Part shown: positions 62,594 to 64,000 of the stretch, in pieces
How positions within the stretch are numbered: position 1 is the stretch's first letter
Layout: the number at the start of each line of letters is the position of its first letter
From: Alentia gelatinosa
Lineage: Eukaryota > Annelida > Polychaeta > Phyllodocida > Polynoidae
DNA length: 64,000 nucleotides
Direction of reading: 5' to 3'
NCBI GenBank assembly: GCA_950022655.1
Contig: OX465580.1
Coordinates: 128,062,099 to 128,126,098 of the forward strand
Position numbers and translations under genes: made by a program
The notes under the pieces: model-generated
Database searches by the model: none
Told to the model about the DNA's origin: nothing
The model's input: the letters and a program-made list of their open reading frames with translations, nothing else

Positions 62594-62811
62594 TTAACAT
62601 CATAGAAATGGAAGATGAGGTTCCAAAGTCCAGTCGTATCTCTTGAAGCAGTTAGTGAAAACGAACTACTAGTAGTTAAACTCTTCCCGGCTTTCGTCAC
62701 CTAACGTTAAAGAAGACTGCGATCAGTTTCTCCTTGAATTTGACATTTGTCTGTTACATAAATTGACATCTCTCATGTAAAAGAACAGTATGTGTTTGAG
62801 GTACGTGTATT

Positions 62812-63080
62812 TAGAAGGAAACTAGTTTGACCTCTACGCGATTCACTTCGCCTCGCTTCATGAATTACTCCATGGTCAAACTCGGAGTATGGACCAAGCT
62901 ATTTTCATCGAGTTGGCTTCTGATTTTATATCACCCCGTATAGATGATCAAAAACATTATCAATCAGTAAAAAAAACTCACACAATCAGGAATGGAGTAT
63001 TGGGTACAATACCTTCACGGCCGTGGAGTACGAGTTCCTAATGTTAAACCTATGGAGGAAAATACTGGGGTGAGATAAAC
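62812..63080 (-). mobile_element. Modular hairpin element (word TACTCC)
   Basis: Reverse complement: TTTATCTCACCCCAGTATTT, CATAGGTTTAACATTAGGAA, CTCGTACTCCACGGCCGTG, a GGGGTGATATAAAATCAG boundary, then a palindrome with GAGTTTGACCATG facing GAGGTCAAACT and tip TTCATGAAGCGAGGCGAAG. Confidence 0.6.
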
Positions 63081-64000
63081 AGATCTGCCACGAATTTGAG
63101 GGTGACATTATGTGAAAGGGGCTTGGTCTTGGCTTTAGATTCCCCTTTACTGGTCCATTCAATCGGACGACCGCTAAAGTTGAGTTCATGTTAGATTCCT
63201 AGAAGAACGAGGACTTCATTGATTAATCGCGTCGATTTTGGTATTTTCATGAACGTAGAGAACTACGGGATACTTCAATAGGCATCGCCCCATATAGGTA
63301 AGATAGGAGCGAGTGGGGAAGATAAATGTACATTGATAAACAACTATGCCGATGAGAAAACATGGTAAGAAGAATTAGTTTCCCACCACGAAGGGGATTG
63401 TAAGCCGGTGGAATTTAAGTGAGAAAGAAGGTATGAAAATCCTATAGTGGGCGAAGCCTGATCATTAAAATATATTTGTATGCTTTGAAATAAAACAAGG
63501 CTTTCTTAAGACTGCTTTTTCAAGTTTTTATTTAACTGTTGGTGTTGTAACTAGAGGTTATATTAAGTTAATAGCCCCGGTGACAGATGAAATACACAGA
63601 GCTTCAGATACATCTGTACATAACACTTTTATGACATGAATATAGATTTGCTCCTTTTTACTATCAGGTTTTCTTTGATCAAAATGAGCGAAACCCAGAA
63701 GTATGCTCTCCTGTATCATTTTACATAGTCCTCCAGAATCTAATGATCAATAACATTTCCTTTGTCGTATTTAAACTTTCTAGGGTAAATCTCAAAGCAA
63801 ACAAATCCTATCCTTTCTTTGATTCTTCCAATCTCTATTTTGTTGGTTGCAACGAGAATTTTGCCACGTATTCTGAAAAATTGATTTCTTTCAATGACTA
63901 GTGAACAATACTATTACGAAAAATATTCATTTTGTGACAACCTGTTCATTAGGCATCCTATCACCTACCCATATCACTCTGTCGTAGAACAATTAACAAG
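63081..64000. other. No gene seen
   Basis: AT-rich sequence with only short ORFs and no recognised repeat boundary. Confidence 0.5.

Overview
This is a window of animal nuclear DNA, most likely from a marine invertebrate. The genes are spread over many short exons with GT-AG introns, the proteins closely resemble their vertebrate counterparts, and the introns are crowded with SINEs, a LINE and MITE-like elements. I cannot name the species from sequence alone. No bacterial operon, CRISPR array or rRNA gene is present.

Five protein genes were built by joining exons by eye; reading phase is consistent across every junction. From left to right: the 3' part of a monocarboxylate-transporter-like (SLC16/MFS) gene (+, 359-2928, continuing off the left edge); CDC7 kinase (-, 7027-16243, 9 coding exons, 579 aa); WDR46/UTP7, a ribosome small-subunit biogenesis factor (+, 16925-32398, 17 exons, 651 aa); 6-phosphogluconolactonase PGLS (-, 33073-46870, 5 exons, 246 aa); and CDC73/parafibromin of the PAF1 complex (+, 47073-60624, 14 exons, 521 aa). 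CDC7/WDR46 and PGLS/CDC73 are head-to-head pairs: the first shares a 0.7-kb promoter region with an inverted pair of E2F-like sites, the second is separated by only 202 bp. WDR46 and PGLS converge tail to tail.

The rest is repeats. PGLS intron 1 holds a near-complete non-LTR retrotransposon (about 40.2-46.19 kb) whose two ORFs lie in one frame split by a single TGA. A 42-bp minisatellite fills about 3.5-5.4 kb. tRNA-derived SINEs share a body but end in two different tails. MITEs with intact TIRs and TSDs include a piggyBac type (TTAA), a pogo/Tigger-like type (TA) caught in a filled/empty site pair, and a nested insertion.

Two less ordinary systems stand out. First, a family of modular elements, each a long palindrome plus a module bounded by short inverted repeats. 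Copies share a scaffold and a hairpin tip while the palindrome arms differ between copies, both arms changing together; several copies repeat their own arm word inside the module. Second, four dispersed sequences carry a hammerhead-ribozyme-like core (CUGANGA, covarying stem II, GAAAC-GUY) like those known from Penelope-like retroelements; the one at 21964-22014 also has a foldable stem I.
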